Source: an uncultured Treponema sp. (lineage in GTDB: Bacteria; Spirochaetota; Spirochaetia; Treponematales; Treponemataceae). From it: a DNA stretch of 64,000 nt. Every line of letters begins with the position of its first letter. Position 1 is the first letter of the stretch. Below, piece after piece: positions 51,609 to 61,218 of the stretch. Made by a program: the position numbers and the translations under genes. Below the pieces are notes generated by a model. The model ran no database searches and was not told the DNA's origin. It was given only the letters and a program-made list of their open reading frames with translations. Location of the stretch: NCBI GenBank assembly GCA_947178095.1, contig CAMWWZ010000002.1, forward strand, positions 17,966-81,965, written 5' to 3'.

Positions 51609-51614
51609 TATACT
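51609..51614 (+). promoter_or_regulatory. -10 TATACT; ATG 51621 is 7 nt downstream
   Basis: TATACT ATCCGA ATG; weak TAGCAC 17 nt upstream. Confidence 0.5.
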
Positions 51615-51620
51615 ATCCGA

Positions 51621-52253
51621 ATGTTCGAAGTGGAACTCAAAGCGCATGTCGCAAATCGCGCCGACGTAATCAAAAAATTGAATTCATTCGCACGCTTTGA
51701 TCGCATCATCATCAAGGACGATATTTATTTCAAACTTGAGCGTCTGGGAAAAGAACGAGTCACCGCGCGAATCCGCACCGAAGAACATCGCGCCACAGAA
51801 GATTTTTTCAATTTTACGGAGCAAAAAATAATCGAAAAAAAAACATTCCTCAATTATAAAAAAAAGGAACGGCGCACGGAATCCGACGGCAGCACAATTG
51901 AAGTGAACGACGAATATGAAACGGAAATTTCGGATGCGGAGTGTGTGAAAGAACTTTTGCTTGCAAGCGGCTTCGAAAATCATTTTTGCAAGCACAAAGA
52001 TTCTTTCGGCTGGTACGCGGAATGCCAAGGCGAATTTTTTTCGAGCGCGCATTTGGAACTTTGCGCAGTTCCGCCGCTCGGCGATTTTTTGGAAATCGAA
52101 ATACTTTCGCCGCGACAAGATGAAGAAGCGTTGCGCGAAATCAATTCGACGCTGAAATCTTTTGTCGTGAAATCGGGACTTGAGCTTCGCGACATTGAGG
52201 AAAAATATTATTCTGAATTATTGGAGTGTGCGCAAATTGAAAAGGGAAATTAA
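51621..52253 (+). CDS. CYTH-domain protein (class IV adenylate cyclase / thiamine-triphosphatase-like)
   Basis: MFEVELKAHV...DIYFKLERLGKERVTARIRTE...LELCAVPPLGDFLEIE. Confidence 0.82.
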   Translation: MFEVELKAHVANRADVIKKLNSFARFDRIIIKDDIYFKLERLGKERVTARIRTEEHRATEDFFNFTEQKIIEKKTFLNYKKKERRTESDGSTIEVNDEYETEISDAECVKELLLASGFENHFCKHKDSFGWYAECQGEFFSSAHLELCAVPPLGDFLEIEILSPRQDEEALREINSTLKSFVVKSGLELRDIEEKYYSELLECAQIEKGN

Positions 52254-52301
52254 AATTGACGGCTGGTTAAGCGTGTCAATATTAAAATCTAGGAGGAAGA
52301 A

Positions 52302-53024
52302 ATGTTTGAACGAAAAAAATTCAAGGCGGCGGCGTTGGAGCAGCTCAAGGGAAGATGGAAAATTCCCGTCCTCGCCACGCTTTTGACTTACGTGTTGATT
52401 GGAATTTTTACCGCCGCGGTGTTTGCATTGTTTGGCTTAAATTTTTTGGCCACTGACAACGACTATTCTTTGAGCGCGCTTGGCAATAGCGGCATTTTTG
52501 TTTCGTACAGTCCTTCGCGAATATCGGAATTCTTCGATATAATTTTAAGCGGGGTCGTATTTGTTTTCTTTGTGGCGATTTTGAACGTGCACAACACGAT
52601 GTTGAAGGAAAATCGTAAGATTTATTTTTCGGATTTTACGAACGGACTCAACCAATGGTGGCAGGCGTTTCGCGGCGGGCTTTGGTTTATTCTTTGGGTT
52701 TTCGCATGGTCGCTTTTGTTTCTCATTCCGGGAATCGTGAAATTTTATTCGTATTCGATGATGTTTTTTATCATGGCGGAAAATCCCGAAATCGGCGTGT
52801 GCAAGGCGATGGAAATCAGCAAGGAACTTACGCGCGGCTACAAAGGCGAACTTTTTGTGCTTGACTTGAGTTTTATTGGCTGGTCGATTTTGGCTTCGAT
52901 TCCGTGCGGACTTGGATTGCTTTGGCTTATGCCGTATATGAATATGACAAAGACGAATGTGTATCAATATTTGAAGCAAGCGGCTTTGGACACAAACCGC
53001 GTCTCGCTTGCGGATTTTGAGTAG
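52302..53024 (+). CDS. DUF975-like integral membrane protein
   Basis: MFERKKFKAAALEQLKGRWKIPVLATLLTYVL; multiple TM; KEYSYSMMF-like segment KFYSYSMMFFIMAENPEIGVCKAMEISKEL. Confidence 0.75.
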   Translation: MFERKKFKAAALEQLKGRWKIPVLATLLTYVLIGIFTAAVFALFGLNFLATDNDYSLSALGNSGIFVSYSPSRISEFFDIILSGVVFVFFVAILNVHNTMLKENRKIYFSDFTNGLNQWWQAFRGGLWFILWVFAWSLLFLIPGIVKFYSYSMMFFIMAENPEIGVCKAMEISKELTRGYKGELFVLDLSFIGWSILASIPCGLGLLWLMPYMNMTKTNVYQYLKQAALDTNRVSLADFE

Positions 53025-53043
53025 ATTTAACTTGGAGAAAATT

Positions 53044-54300
53044 ATGGAAACGAACACAGACGATTTTGAAATCGACCTTCCAAAAACCGAACAGCAAGAT
53101 GCTATGACGGAAAAGTCCGAGCCGCAAAAAAGCGATGAGGAAATTTTCGGCGGCACGTTCGAGACGGCGGAGGAAATGCAAAAATCGCGGCAGAAAAAAA
53201 ACAACTCGGAAGTTTTCGAAAAAAAAGAAAATGGCGAAACGAAAAAAAACGGCAGCGGAAAACTTTTTCTTATAATCGCGATTGTTCTTGCGGCATTGGC
53301 TTTGGTCTATGTCGTCCTCAACAAAAGCGCGATTTTTCAAAAAAATGTTCCTGCTCAGCCAAAAACTTTTCCGCAGAATCCTTCCAAAAATTCAGGCGGC
53401 AAATTTGCTGTTAAAAATTTTCATTTCGGGAATTCTTTCAAAGGAAATGTTGGTGGCGAATATGTCGCGCGGCTTTACATTCAGGGCGTGATCCAAGAGG
53501 CGAATGAAAAGTACAATCAGGAATGGCTTTTGACCACAATCGAAGGCTTGAAAGACGATCCGTATAATTTGGGAATTTTGCTGGTGGTGGATTCGCCGGG
53601 CGGAACGGTTTACGAATCGGACGAAGCGTATCTTGCGTTGCGCGAATACAAAAAATCCGGAAAGCCGGTTTGGGCGTATTTTGAATCGCTCGCGGCTTCG
53701 GGCGGCTACTACATTTCATGCGCCGCCGACACGATTTGGGCGAACCGAAACACTCTCACTGGAAGCATCGGCGTGATCGCCGGCGCTTCGGTTGACGCGA
53801 CTGGATTTCTCGAAAAACTCGGAGTCAAGGCGACAACATTCCATGCGGGCAAAAACAAAAATATGCTCAACTACAATTCTCCGCTCACCGAAGAACAACG
53901 CGCGATAATGCAAAGCATCGCGGACGACGCTTATGAACAGTTCACGGGAATCGTTGCGAGCGCGCGGCAAAAATCCATCGAAGAAATTGCCGCCATTGCC
54001 GACGGTCGCATCTACACGGCAAGGCAGGCGAAGGCGAACGGGCTTATCGATTCCATCGGCTCGCTTGAGGACGCGCAGGAAAAATTCCAAGAAAAAATAA
54101 AAAAGGATTTTGAAGACGATTCGATTTCCGTGGAATTTTTCGACTACAAATACGAATACGAGCCGCCGTTTTTCAATAAATTTTTCAGGGTGATTTCCGG
54201 CGCGAAAAATCCCGAAGCCTTGTTCGACCCGATAACGAAAGCCACGCTGGAAACTCTCGCGCCCGAAATAAAATATCCGGCGTATTTGTACAAAAATTGA
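53044..54300 (+). CDS. sppA: Signal peptide peptidase SppA (S49 family)
   Basis: LLVVDSPGGTVYESDEAY; ESLAASGGYYISCAAD; GSIGVIAG. Confidence 0.93.
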   Translation: METNTDDFEIDLPKTEQQDAMTEKSEPQKSDEEIFGGTFETAEEMQKSRQKKNNSEVFEKKENGETKKNGSGKLFLIIAIVLAALALVYVVLNKSAIFQKNVPAQPKTFPQNPSKNSGGKFAVKNFHFGNSFKGNVGGEYVARLYIQGVIQEANEKYNQEWLLTTIEGLKDDPYNLGILLVVDSPGGTVYESDEAYLALREYKKSGKPVWAYFESLAASGGYYISCAADTIWANRNTLTGSIGVIAGASVDATGFLEKLGVKATTFHAGKNKNMLNYNSPLTEEQRAIMQSIADDAYEQFTGIVASARQKSIEEIAAIADGRIYTARQAKANGLIDSIGSLEDAQEKFQEKIKKDFEDDSISVEFFDYKYEYEPPFFNKFFRVISGAKNPEALFDPITKATLETLAPEIKYPAYLYKN

Positions 54301-54334
54301 TTTTTCGGAGGAGGGGAGGAAAAATCCCTTCCCT

Positions 54335-54985
54335 TTATTCTGATATATCGGCGGATTTTGCGTCTAGAAATTTCGAGGCTTCTTCTTCGAATTCCGCCAT
54401 CACCGCGCGAATCATTTTGTAAGAAAATCCGTCGCGTTGCAAAGCCGCCACAAGTTTTTCGCCTGATTTTTTTTCGCGGACGCGCTTTTTCAAAGCCCGC
54501 ATGCAAAGTTCTTCTTCGCCGTTTTCTTCAAAAAATTCGCGCAGGGCATTTTCCGAAACTTGCCTTGCGATTCCGCGCGAAGCAAGTTCCGCAGAAAGTC
54601 TCGCGCGACCTTGGGGCTTTGCGATTCTGTGCGAATTAAGCCATGCCCGCGCAAAACGAGCGTCGCTCAAAAAATTGCGGCGTTCCAAATAATCGAGCGC
54701 GGCTTCCACTGCGTTTTTTTCAAAATTTTTTTGCGCGAGTTTTTTTTGCAAGCCCGCGCGGCATTGCTCGCAGCGTTCAAGATAGGAAACGGCTTTTTTT
54801 TCTGCGGCGAACGCAAATCCCGCAAAAAGCAAATCCTCTTCGCGCTCTTCCAAAAATTCCGCGTCCTCGCAAAGTTCTTCTGCGCGCACAAAACGCAAGT
54901 ATTCCGCGCGCAGAAAAAATTCCGCGCTTTCCGTCGCGATTTTGTAGCAGTCGCTTCCGATATTTTCGATTTTTAAAATCCGCAT
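54335..54985 (-). CDS. recX: Regulatory protein RecX
   Basis: LERRNFLSDARFARAWLNSHRIAKPQGRARLSAELASRGI. Confidence 0.85.
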   Translation of the reverse strand: MRILKIENIGSDCYKIATESAEFFLRAEYLRFVRAEELCEDAEFLEEREEDLLFAGFAFAAEKKAVSYLERCEQCRAGLQKKLAQKNFEKNAVEAALDYLERRNFLSDARFARAWLNSHRIAKPQGRARLSAELASRGIARQVSENALREFFEENGEEELCMRALKKRVREKKSGEKLVAALQRDGFSYKMIRAVMAEFEEEASKFLDAKSADISE

Positions 54986-55008
54986 TCATTCACATCCGAA
55001 CCGCGCAT

Positions 55009-55040
55009 AAAAAAAGCCCTGGCAAAAACCAGAGCTTTTT
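55009..55040 (-). terminator. Terminator of rplM-rpsI
   Basis: AAAAAGCTCTGG tttttg CCAGGGCTTTTTTT on minus strand. Confidence 0.75.
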
Positions 55041-55058
55041 GAAAACGCATGCAATCGA

Positions 55059-55454
55059 CTAGCGTTTGCTGAACTGGAATCTTCTGCGCGCACCTTTTTG
55101 GCCGTACTTTTTGCGTTCGACCATGCGGCTGTCGCGAGTGAGATAGCCGTTTGACTTGAGAGCCGTGCGGCAATCCTGATCCACTTGGAGCAACGCGCGC
55201 GAAATGCCATGCAAGCACGCGCCCGCCTGTCCGTTGAGTCCGCCGCCACTCACATTGATGAGAATGTCAAATTTGTTGTCGTTCGAAGTTACCAAAAGAG
55301 GCTGGTGAACCGTGCGAATCTGCTCGGCAGTGGCGAAATAGTCCTTGACGTCCTTTCCGTTCACCACGATTTTTCCAGAACCCTCGCGCAAGAAAACGCG
55401 CGCCACGGCAGTCTTTCTGCGACCTGTTCCTATAGCGATATTTTTTGCAGCCAT
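55059..55454 (-). CDS. rpsI: 30S ribosomal protein S9
   Basis: [27 protein letters not shown]; terminal RRRFQFSKR. Confidence 0.98.
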   Translation of the reverse strand: MAAKNIAIGTGRRKTAVARVFLREGSGKIVVNGKDVKDYFATAEQIRTVHQPLLVTSNDNKFDILINVSGGGLNGQAGACLHGISRALLQVDQDCRTALKSNGYLTRDSRMVERKKYGQKGARRRFQFSKR

Positions 55455-55472
55455 AATTTTCTCCTATTACCT

Positions 55473-55901
55473 TTACACTTCAAGCGGCGTTGGATTCTGC
55501 GGAGCATGCGGATGCTCGGCACCGGCGTAAATCCTGAAATTCTTTTCCAAGCGACGACCAAGCCTTCCTGAAGGAAGCATTCCCGCAATCGCGCGGCGCA
55601 TCGGCTCTTCAGGATGGCGTTCAAGCATTTTCGCGTAAGTGAAAGTCTTGAGTCCGCCGACAAAGCCAGTATGATAATGATAAAGCTTTTCGCTGCGCTT
55701 CGTGCCAGTCATCACGGCTTTTTCCGCGTTGATCACAATCACGAAATCGCCCATTTCCTGATTCGGAGTGTAGGCGGCCTTGTGCTTTCCACGGATGACT
55801 GCGGCGGCTTTCGCGGCCACTCGTCCAACCGGTTTGCCAGCGGCATCGATGATGTACCATTTGCGCTGCTGGTCTTTTTCGTTTACAAAAACAGTTTTCA
55901 T
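55473..55901 (-). CDS. rplM: 50S ribosomal protein L13
   Basis: WYIIDAAGKPVGRVAAKAAAVIRGKHKAAYTPNQEMGDFVIVINAEK. Confidence 0.98.
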   Translation of the reverse strand: MKTVFVNEKDQQRKWYIIDAAGKPVGRVAAKAAAVIRGKHKAAYTPNQEMGDFVIVINAEKAVMTGTKRSEKLYHYHTGFVGGLKTFTYAKMLERHPEEPMRRAIAGMLPSGRLGRRLEKNFRIYAGAEHPHAPQNPTPLEV

Positions 55902-56091
55902 CATAATAAAAACCCTATGAATAAATTTTTGCGCGGAACAATTTTCGCATCCAAATTGCGCCGCAATCAATGATGAGCAGTCATTGATTTTAACGGGGTA
56001 CGATATTATATAATTTTAATAAATTTTTGTCAAGAGAAAAAAATTTATTAAAATTTTCTTCGCCAGTAAAAATTTATCGAACAAAATCGCG

Positions 56092-56316
56092 TCAATTATT
56101 TTTGGTGGCTTCCAATTCCTCGCGCTTGGCTTCCTTTTTGTCCTTTATGTCCGCAAGCCCAATCAAAATCGCGATAAGTCCGACGAAGGCCGAAAGCACC
56201 GGCAAAAATCCCTTGAGAAATTCGATTACATTCGCACCCCATGCAAGCGGTGCGGCCGGCAAAACGCTGAACACCGTAAAAGCGATAAAAATTATTCCCA
56301 AAATCAAAGCGACCAT
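56092..56316 (-). CDS. Small hypothetical membrane protein
   Basis: MVALILGIIFIAFTVFSVLPAAPLAWGANVIEFLKGFLPVLSAFVGLIAILIGLADI; SD agaggtg. Confidence 0.6.
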   Translation of the reverse strand: MVALILGIIFIAFTVFSVLPAAPLAWGANVIEFLKGFLPVLSAFVGLIAILIGLADIKDKKEAKREELEATKNN

Positions 56317-56410
56317 AAACACCTCTAAAAATTGATACGACATCATACTACAAAGCGGGCGAAAAGTCAATAGCAAAAAAATCAGCGCATTTTCGCGCGC
56401 GCAGATATTT

Positions 56411-58135
56411 CTAATACAATTCTCCGCGCGCGCGTTTTGCGGCGGTCGTCTCGTATTCTATGCGGGCATCGTGCATTGCCTGCGATGTCGGAATCCAGTC
56501 ATATTTTTCACGGAGAATTTCCGCCGCGCTAATGGCGTCGCCTCCGCATTGTTCGAGCGCGGATTCTTCTTGCGCTTTGAATTCTTCAAAGGAAACATTT
56601 TCTGCTTCCGAAAGAAAATCCGAATCCGTGACAAGCCAGCGATTTTTTACGAATGTCAATTCGACATTGCCATAAATTTTTTCCGCAATGATTTTCGAAT
56701 CAGGACCTTCCGAATGCACGCGATAAAAAGACGCAGCAAAGATTTTTTTCGTGCCGTTTTTTTCGTTTTGCGGAACGGGTTTTTCTTTTGGGCGCGGCGC
56801 GACTTTTCTATTGTCCGCCGGAGCAAGGTGGTCGGAATCTTCGCCCAACATAAAATTCGTAATGCCGAATTGCCACAAATCCTGAAGTTCGTTTTTGTAA
56901 AGCCAAAGCTCAGGCGTGAGCAGAACGTCGCCCTGCGAATAGGCGGAACGCATTTTGCTTGCGACATGAATGTTGCCCACCGAATCCAAAATGTTCTGCA
57001 CTTTTTTTCCTTTGCTCGAAGCTTGCATCATTACTATGTTGACATCGTGCATTCCGCTGAAAAAAACTTCGGCACTTTCGCGCGCGGTAAGAGAAATTGT
57101 CGTTGGACGCAGCATGTTGCTTTTGTGCACGCTTTGTCGAACGCCGAGCGCGACTACCGCGAGAATCATTGCCGCAATCAAAAGCGCGGCGTTTCTGCGA
57201 ACGATTCTCCTGGTTTTTGTTCGCGCGTTTTTTTTGTTGAGAATTTTTTTCGCCTGCGCGTCAAATTCTTCTTTGCCGATTTTTGATTCTCGATGAAATT
57301 CTTTTAAACTGCCGTCTTTTTGCAATCCCAATTCGGAGGCGAGTTCGTCGAAGCAAAATCCGCGCGTGCTTTCATCGTCATTTTCTTTGACCTTGCTTTT
57401 TTCGATTTCCTGACTTGAGCGTTCCAAATCGAATGCGACCAAATCCGAAAGTTCATCGGAAATTCCGTTGACTTTATTTTTCAAAGGCAGATAATTCGCG
57501 TCCAAAATGTCCGCCTGTCGTTCTTCCAAATTTTCTTTGGGAAAAGGAAATTCTCCTGAAAGCGCGGAATAAATCAAAACCGCCCGCGTAAAAAACAGTG
57601 CACGAGGATTGCTCGAGTCCGCCTTGTTTTCGCTCAAAAAGGCCTTGTCCTGCCAAACGCCTTGAATCATCGCGTAATCTTTTTCGGAAGCGTTGCGGGC
57701 GGCGAAGTCGAAAACATTTTGCGGCAAAAAAAGCAGGGCGATTTTTCCGTCGTTTTCGCCATAAAGAATTCCGCCCGCGCCGTTCGCGGGAAGCTCGACT
57801 TTTTGCTTGACGGCTTGCGTGACGCACGCGCTGTATGCGAAAACCGCGCGCGCTTTTTCGGCTGGAGATGGATTTTGCATCAAAGCCAAAAGCGTCCTGC
57901 CTTCAAAACCTTCTCCTGTAAAAAGCACGAGCGCGCTCTGCGATTCCACTTCGGTGCTCGTGAATTTCCATGGCGCGAAAGTGAATTTCATTTCTGATGA
58001 AAATTCTTTGCCGCGACATTCAGCAAGAATTCCGCTTTCGTTCAAATCCAGTGCGCGCTGGACTTTTCCGAATTCAGTTTCATTCAAAAAAGAATTCAAG
58101 ACAGTTTTTCTTTTGCTTCCGGCGACTATGTTCAT
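56411..58135 (-). CDS. Hypothetical protein with single internal TM segment
   Basis: Long ORF from MNIVAGSKRKTVL; SD tggagg; TM NAALLIAAMILAVVALGV. Confidence 0.65.
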   Translation of the reverse strand: MNIVAGSKRKTVLNSFLNETEFGKVQRALDLNESGILAECRGKEFSSEMKFTFAPWKFTSTEVESQSALVLFTGEGFEGRTLLALMQNPSPAEKARAVFAYSACVTQAVKQKVELPANGAGGILYGENDGKIALLFLPQNVFDFAARNASEKDYAMIQGVWQDKAFLSENKADSSNPRALFFTRAVLIYSALSGEFPFPKENLEERQADILDANYLPLKNKVNGISDELSDLVAFDLERSSQEIEKSKVKENDDESTRGFCFDELASELGLQKDGSLKEFHRESKIGKEEFDAQAKKILNKKNARTKTRRIVRRNAALLIAAMILAVVALGVRQSVHKSNMLRPTTISLTARESAEVFFSGMHDVNIVMMQASSKGKKVQNILDSVGNIHVASKMRSAYSQGDVLLTPELWLYKNELQDLWQFGITNFMLGEDSDHLAPADNRKVAPRPKEKPVPQNEKNGTKKIFAASFYRVHSEGPDSKIIAEKIYGNVELTFVKNRWLVTDSDFLSEAENVSFEEFKAQEESALEQCGGDAISAAEILREKYDWIPTSQAMHDARIEYETTAAKRARGELY

Positions 58136-58149
58136 AATTCGCGACCTCC

Positions 58150-58206
58150 AGAGGTTTTCATTAAAAGGCACCTCGAAAAACTGAAGTTTTTAGAGGTTTT
58201 CATTAA
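58150..58206. repeat. 15-bp direct repeats AGAGGTTTTCATTAA bracketing a hairpin element
   Basis: Copies at 58150-58164 and 58192-58206. Confidence 0.85.
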
Positions 58207-58219
58207 TCTAAAAATAATA

Positions 58220-58225
58220 TATAAT
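58220..58225 (+). promoter_or_regulatory. -10 TATAAT; ATG 58232 is 7 nt downstream
   Basis: TATAAT GAAAAA ATG. Confidence 0.5.
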
Positions 58226-58231
58226 GAAAAA

Positions 58232-58876
58232 ATGGACAAGAGCAAAAATAAAAAAAAATCAATTTCTCAAAAAGAAAATTTATGCGAGAAAAATAATTTC
58301 GCTGTGAAAATTTTCGTAAAAATAATTTTGCGAATCGTTACGATTTTTTGCATCGCGTTCGCCTTGTTTCTCGGCGGAAAATACGGAATGAAAAAATTCG
58401 TTCGTTATCAAGTGGAAAAAAAACATGCGCTTGTCGAAAAAGAAATCAGTGCCAGCGCGGAGCTCGTTCTTTACAAAATGCGCTACAGCGACATTGTTGC
58501 AATAAAAAAGCGGCGGGCGGTTTCAAGCGCGTATTCGTTCGTGCGATTTTCGGGAATAATACGCGCGGGCATAGAAGACATCACTCAATGCCAAACAAGC
58601 ATTTCGGAAGACGGCAAAAGCATCCGCGTGAAAATTCCTTCCGCGATTCTTTTGGGAAACGACATTCAAAGCGAAGAAGTTTTCGATGAAAAGCAAGGCA
58701 TTTTCGCGAAAATCACCACGCAGGAAATTTTCGATGAAATCGCGGCGGCGAAAGAAGAGATAGCGAGGGAAATCATTGCCGAAGGCTTGCTTTGCGATGC
58801 CGACGCGCATGCCGCGCTCGTAATAAGGCAAATGCTTTCTCCGTTCGGATTCAAAGAAATCGTCATCGAAAGATGA
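58232..58876 (+). CDS. DUF4230-like membrane-anchored protein
   Basis: N-terminal TM then ELVLYKMRYSDIVAIKK...VKIPSAILLGNDIQSEEVFDEKQGIF. Confidence 0.7.
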   Translation: MDKSKNKKKSISQKENLCEKNNFAVKIFVKIILRIVTIFCIAFALFLGGKYGMKKFVRYQVEKKHALVEKEISASAELVLYKMRYSDIVAIKKRRAVSSAYSFVRFSGIIRAGIEDITQCQTSISEDGKSIRVKIPSAILLGNDIQSEEVFDEKQGIFAKITTQEIFDEIAAAKEEIAREIIAEGLLCDADAHAALVIRQMLSPFGFKEIVIER

Positions 58877-58909
58877 AATTGCGCGGAGTGCGCCGCGCGT
58901 TTTTTTTAA

Positions 58910-60871
58910 CTATCTTCCGAACAATGTGAATCCGAGCGTAAAGATAAATCCATTTGTTTTTTTGTAATACTTGTCGTCATCGATTTTATGATAGCTGCCT
59001 TTTTCGCCGAGTTCGGAATCCGTGTCGGTGTAAAAAGTATGGACGAATCCGAGCGTGCATGAAAGCGTTACGGGCACTGTGAATTGCTTGAAATCATACG
59101 AGCCTTGCAAAGCCACGATGTTCGTCCATTCGTATGCGCCGTCCTTCAAAAAATATTTTTTCATCGAGCTGCGCGCGCCAGGCGGAAGTTCCGAATAGAG
59201 GCTGCTTCCGTCCACTTGCCTTGGTCCGAAATCCGCGCCGTGCCGGACAAGCTGATATTGCAAGGCGGCCATTGAAAATTTCGAAGGGTGAGTTTCCAAG
59301 CGGACAAAGAATTCGTCGGAATTCGGCGGAAGATAATATCCCAAAGATTCGCCATTGTTGACATACGATTCGCTCAAATAATGGGCGTACCACGGCGTGT
59401 AGTTTATCGAATGATGCGTATAGCAATACGGCTCGATTTTCGTGTACCTGAATGAAAGCGTCGCGAACGGCAGGAAAGGCAGATTGACCTTCGTGCCCGC
59501 TTGCAATGCGAACATGTACCTGTCGAGCGAGAACATATTTTTTGCGACCGTCACTGGATTCAGCTCTGGCATTTCGTCGAGATAAAATGAAAACCACAAA
59601 GAGCCGATTTTCGGATAACGGAATTTCAAGTCGAAGAAAAGCGCGAGATTGTCATAGTCGCCGATGACATCCTGATGCATTACCTTGTCAATCAAAGGCA
59701 TCGAATAAGTGAGATCCGTGCGGCGCGGCCAAACGACCGTCGAGCCGAAATCAAAATGGACATATTTGAAATCCAAGTCGAGCTGTCCGATTGAAAACAC
59801 ATTTTGGAAATAATACGAATCGTCTTTCGGCCATGCATCGCCATTTATGAAATTTTGGTTTGGAAATTCAAGAAAGCCTGTGAGACCCGAAAGCGACAAA
59901 AATGAAAAAAGGTGAATCGATGTGTCGAAGGCGAAAAACGGTCGCGCCTTCGCGTTCATGATAAGGCTCGCGCCTTCATCCATCGCAGCCCATTCGCGGC
60001 GAATTCGCGACAATCCGAGTTCAAGCCTGTTGTCGAAAAATGACGCATGGATTTCCGCGTGCATTCCGAACGAGAGGCTGTCCACGCCGCACCAATCTTC
60101 GAGGCCGCCCGCGTTTATGTTTCCCAAATGCCAAACATTTCCTCCCCAATATTTTGAAAAGGCGTATGGCAAATAGGTGCGGTTTCTGAACGAATTCACT
60201 CGGCGAATGTTTTCGTAAACGCCCGCGTCATTTTTTTCGAACGGCGCGGCGAAATCTGTGTAGTCGTTTTTTTCGTCTCCCGGAACTTCGTCGTACCACC
60301 AATATCCGATGTCGTATGTTCCCATTTTTTCAAGCGGAATTTTCGTAAACCCGATATAGCCTGAAGCGGAATATGAAACGTATTTTCCGATGTCGCCTTT
60401 GAAATTCAAATTGTCGAAAATTTCGTATCCAAAATAATTGTCGTTTTGCAAATACAAGCCGTCTGAAATGAATCCCGAAATCGAATTGTTCAATTCCAAG
60501 GAAACTGGAATTTTTCCCCAGTCGCCGTCAACGCGGAATCCCAAAGTGCGCCAGTCGCTTTTGAAGCCTTTTTCAGTGTCGCGGACAAACCTTTCTTTTT
60601 CGCGCATCACGACTTCATATTCTGTTTTTGACTTGTATGGATTTTTCGCATTTTCGGAATTCTCAAGGTTCGTCAAAATCTCGTCGAGTTTTGCGAGTAT
60701 GTATTTTTCGGTATAAGGGCGCACCGTCGCAAGCGTGGAACAAAGCCCGCGCATTTCCGCGTTCGAAAGAATTTGGTAGACTTCATCTGAAACTGCGACC
60801 GTCGAATTGGTCTGCGAAAAAACTTTGGAACAAAAAAGCAAGGCGACTAAAACAAATAAATTTTTTTTCAT
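58910..60871 (-). CDS. Predicted outer-membrane beta-barrel protein
   Basis: Signal MKKNLFVLVALLFCSKVFS; many alternating aromatic strands; C-term GFIFTLGFTLFGR. Confidence 0.6.
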   Translation of the reverse strand: MKKNLFVLVALLFCSKVFSQTNSTVAVSDEVYQILSNAEMRGLCSTLATVRPYTEKYILAKLDEILTNLENSENAKNPYKSKTEYEVVMREKERFVRDTEKGFKSDWRTLGFRVDGDWGKIPVSLELNNSISGFISDGLYLQNDNYFGYEIFDNLNFKGDIGKYVSYSASGYIGFTKIPLEKMGTYDIGYWWYDEVPGDEKNDYTDFAAPFEKNDAGVYENIRRVNSFRNRTYLPYAFSKYWGGNVWHLGNINAGGLEDWCGVDSLSFGMHAEIHASFFDNRLELGLSRIRREWAAMDEGASLIMNAKARPFFAFDTSIHLFSFLSLSGLTGFLEFPNQNFINGDAWPKDDSYYFQNVFSIGQLDLDFKYVHFDFGSTVVWPRRTDLTYSMPLIDKVMHQDVIGDYDNLALFFDLKFRYPKIGSLWFSFYLDEMPELNPVTVAKNMFSLDRYMFALQAGTKVNLPFLPFATLSFRYTKIEPYCYTHHSINYTPWYAHYLSESYVNNGESLGYYLPPNSDEFFVRLETHPSKFSMAALQYQLVRHGADFGPRQVDGSSLYSELPPGARSSMKKYFLKDGAYEWTNIVALQGSYDFKQFTVPVTLSCTLGFVHTFYTDTDSELGEKGSYHKIDDDKYYKKTNGFIFTLGFTLFGR

Positions 60872-61024
60872 AATTTTTCCCTTAATATTAAATAAAAGCG
60901 AAACTGAAAATTAATTCCTTATTTTGTAAAAAACTCGGCACTAAAAATCAAGTTCGCAGGAAACATCTTAAAATTATTTTTTTATAAAGTCAATAGTATT
61001 TTTTAATGCGACGCGGAATTATCG

Positions 61025-61053
61025 TTGACAAGGCTTAATGCGTTCAATATAAT
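61025..61053 (+). promoter_or_regulatory. Consensus promoter TTGACA-17-TATAAT
   Basis: Both hexamers match consensus exactly. Confidence 0.75.
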
Positions 61054-61062
61054 AAAGTGTAA

Positions 61063-61205
61063 ATTAACATTGACGACAGAAATGTAGTCGCCAATGTTAA
61101 TGCCGAGTTTGCGTTGCAAACTCGCTTATTCACTGCGATTTTTCGCTTTGCTGCGAAATCGCGTTTTCAACAATTCTCAAATCTGAAGATTCGAGAATTG
61201 TTGAA
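61063..61205 (+). ncRNA. Candidate structured 5' leader: four tandem hairpins
   Basis: 61063-61101, 61104-61124, 61135-61162, 61166-61205 inverted repeats directly after the promoter. Confidence 0.5.
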
Positions 61206-61218
61206 AATCAAGGAACGT

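Noticed and set aside
61063-61101. attC-like hairpin ATTAAC...GTTAAT
   Set aside because: Core does not match RYYYAAC and no integrase or cassette series is seen; better explained as part of a leader hairpin series
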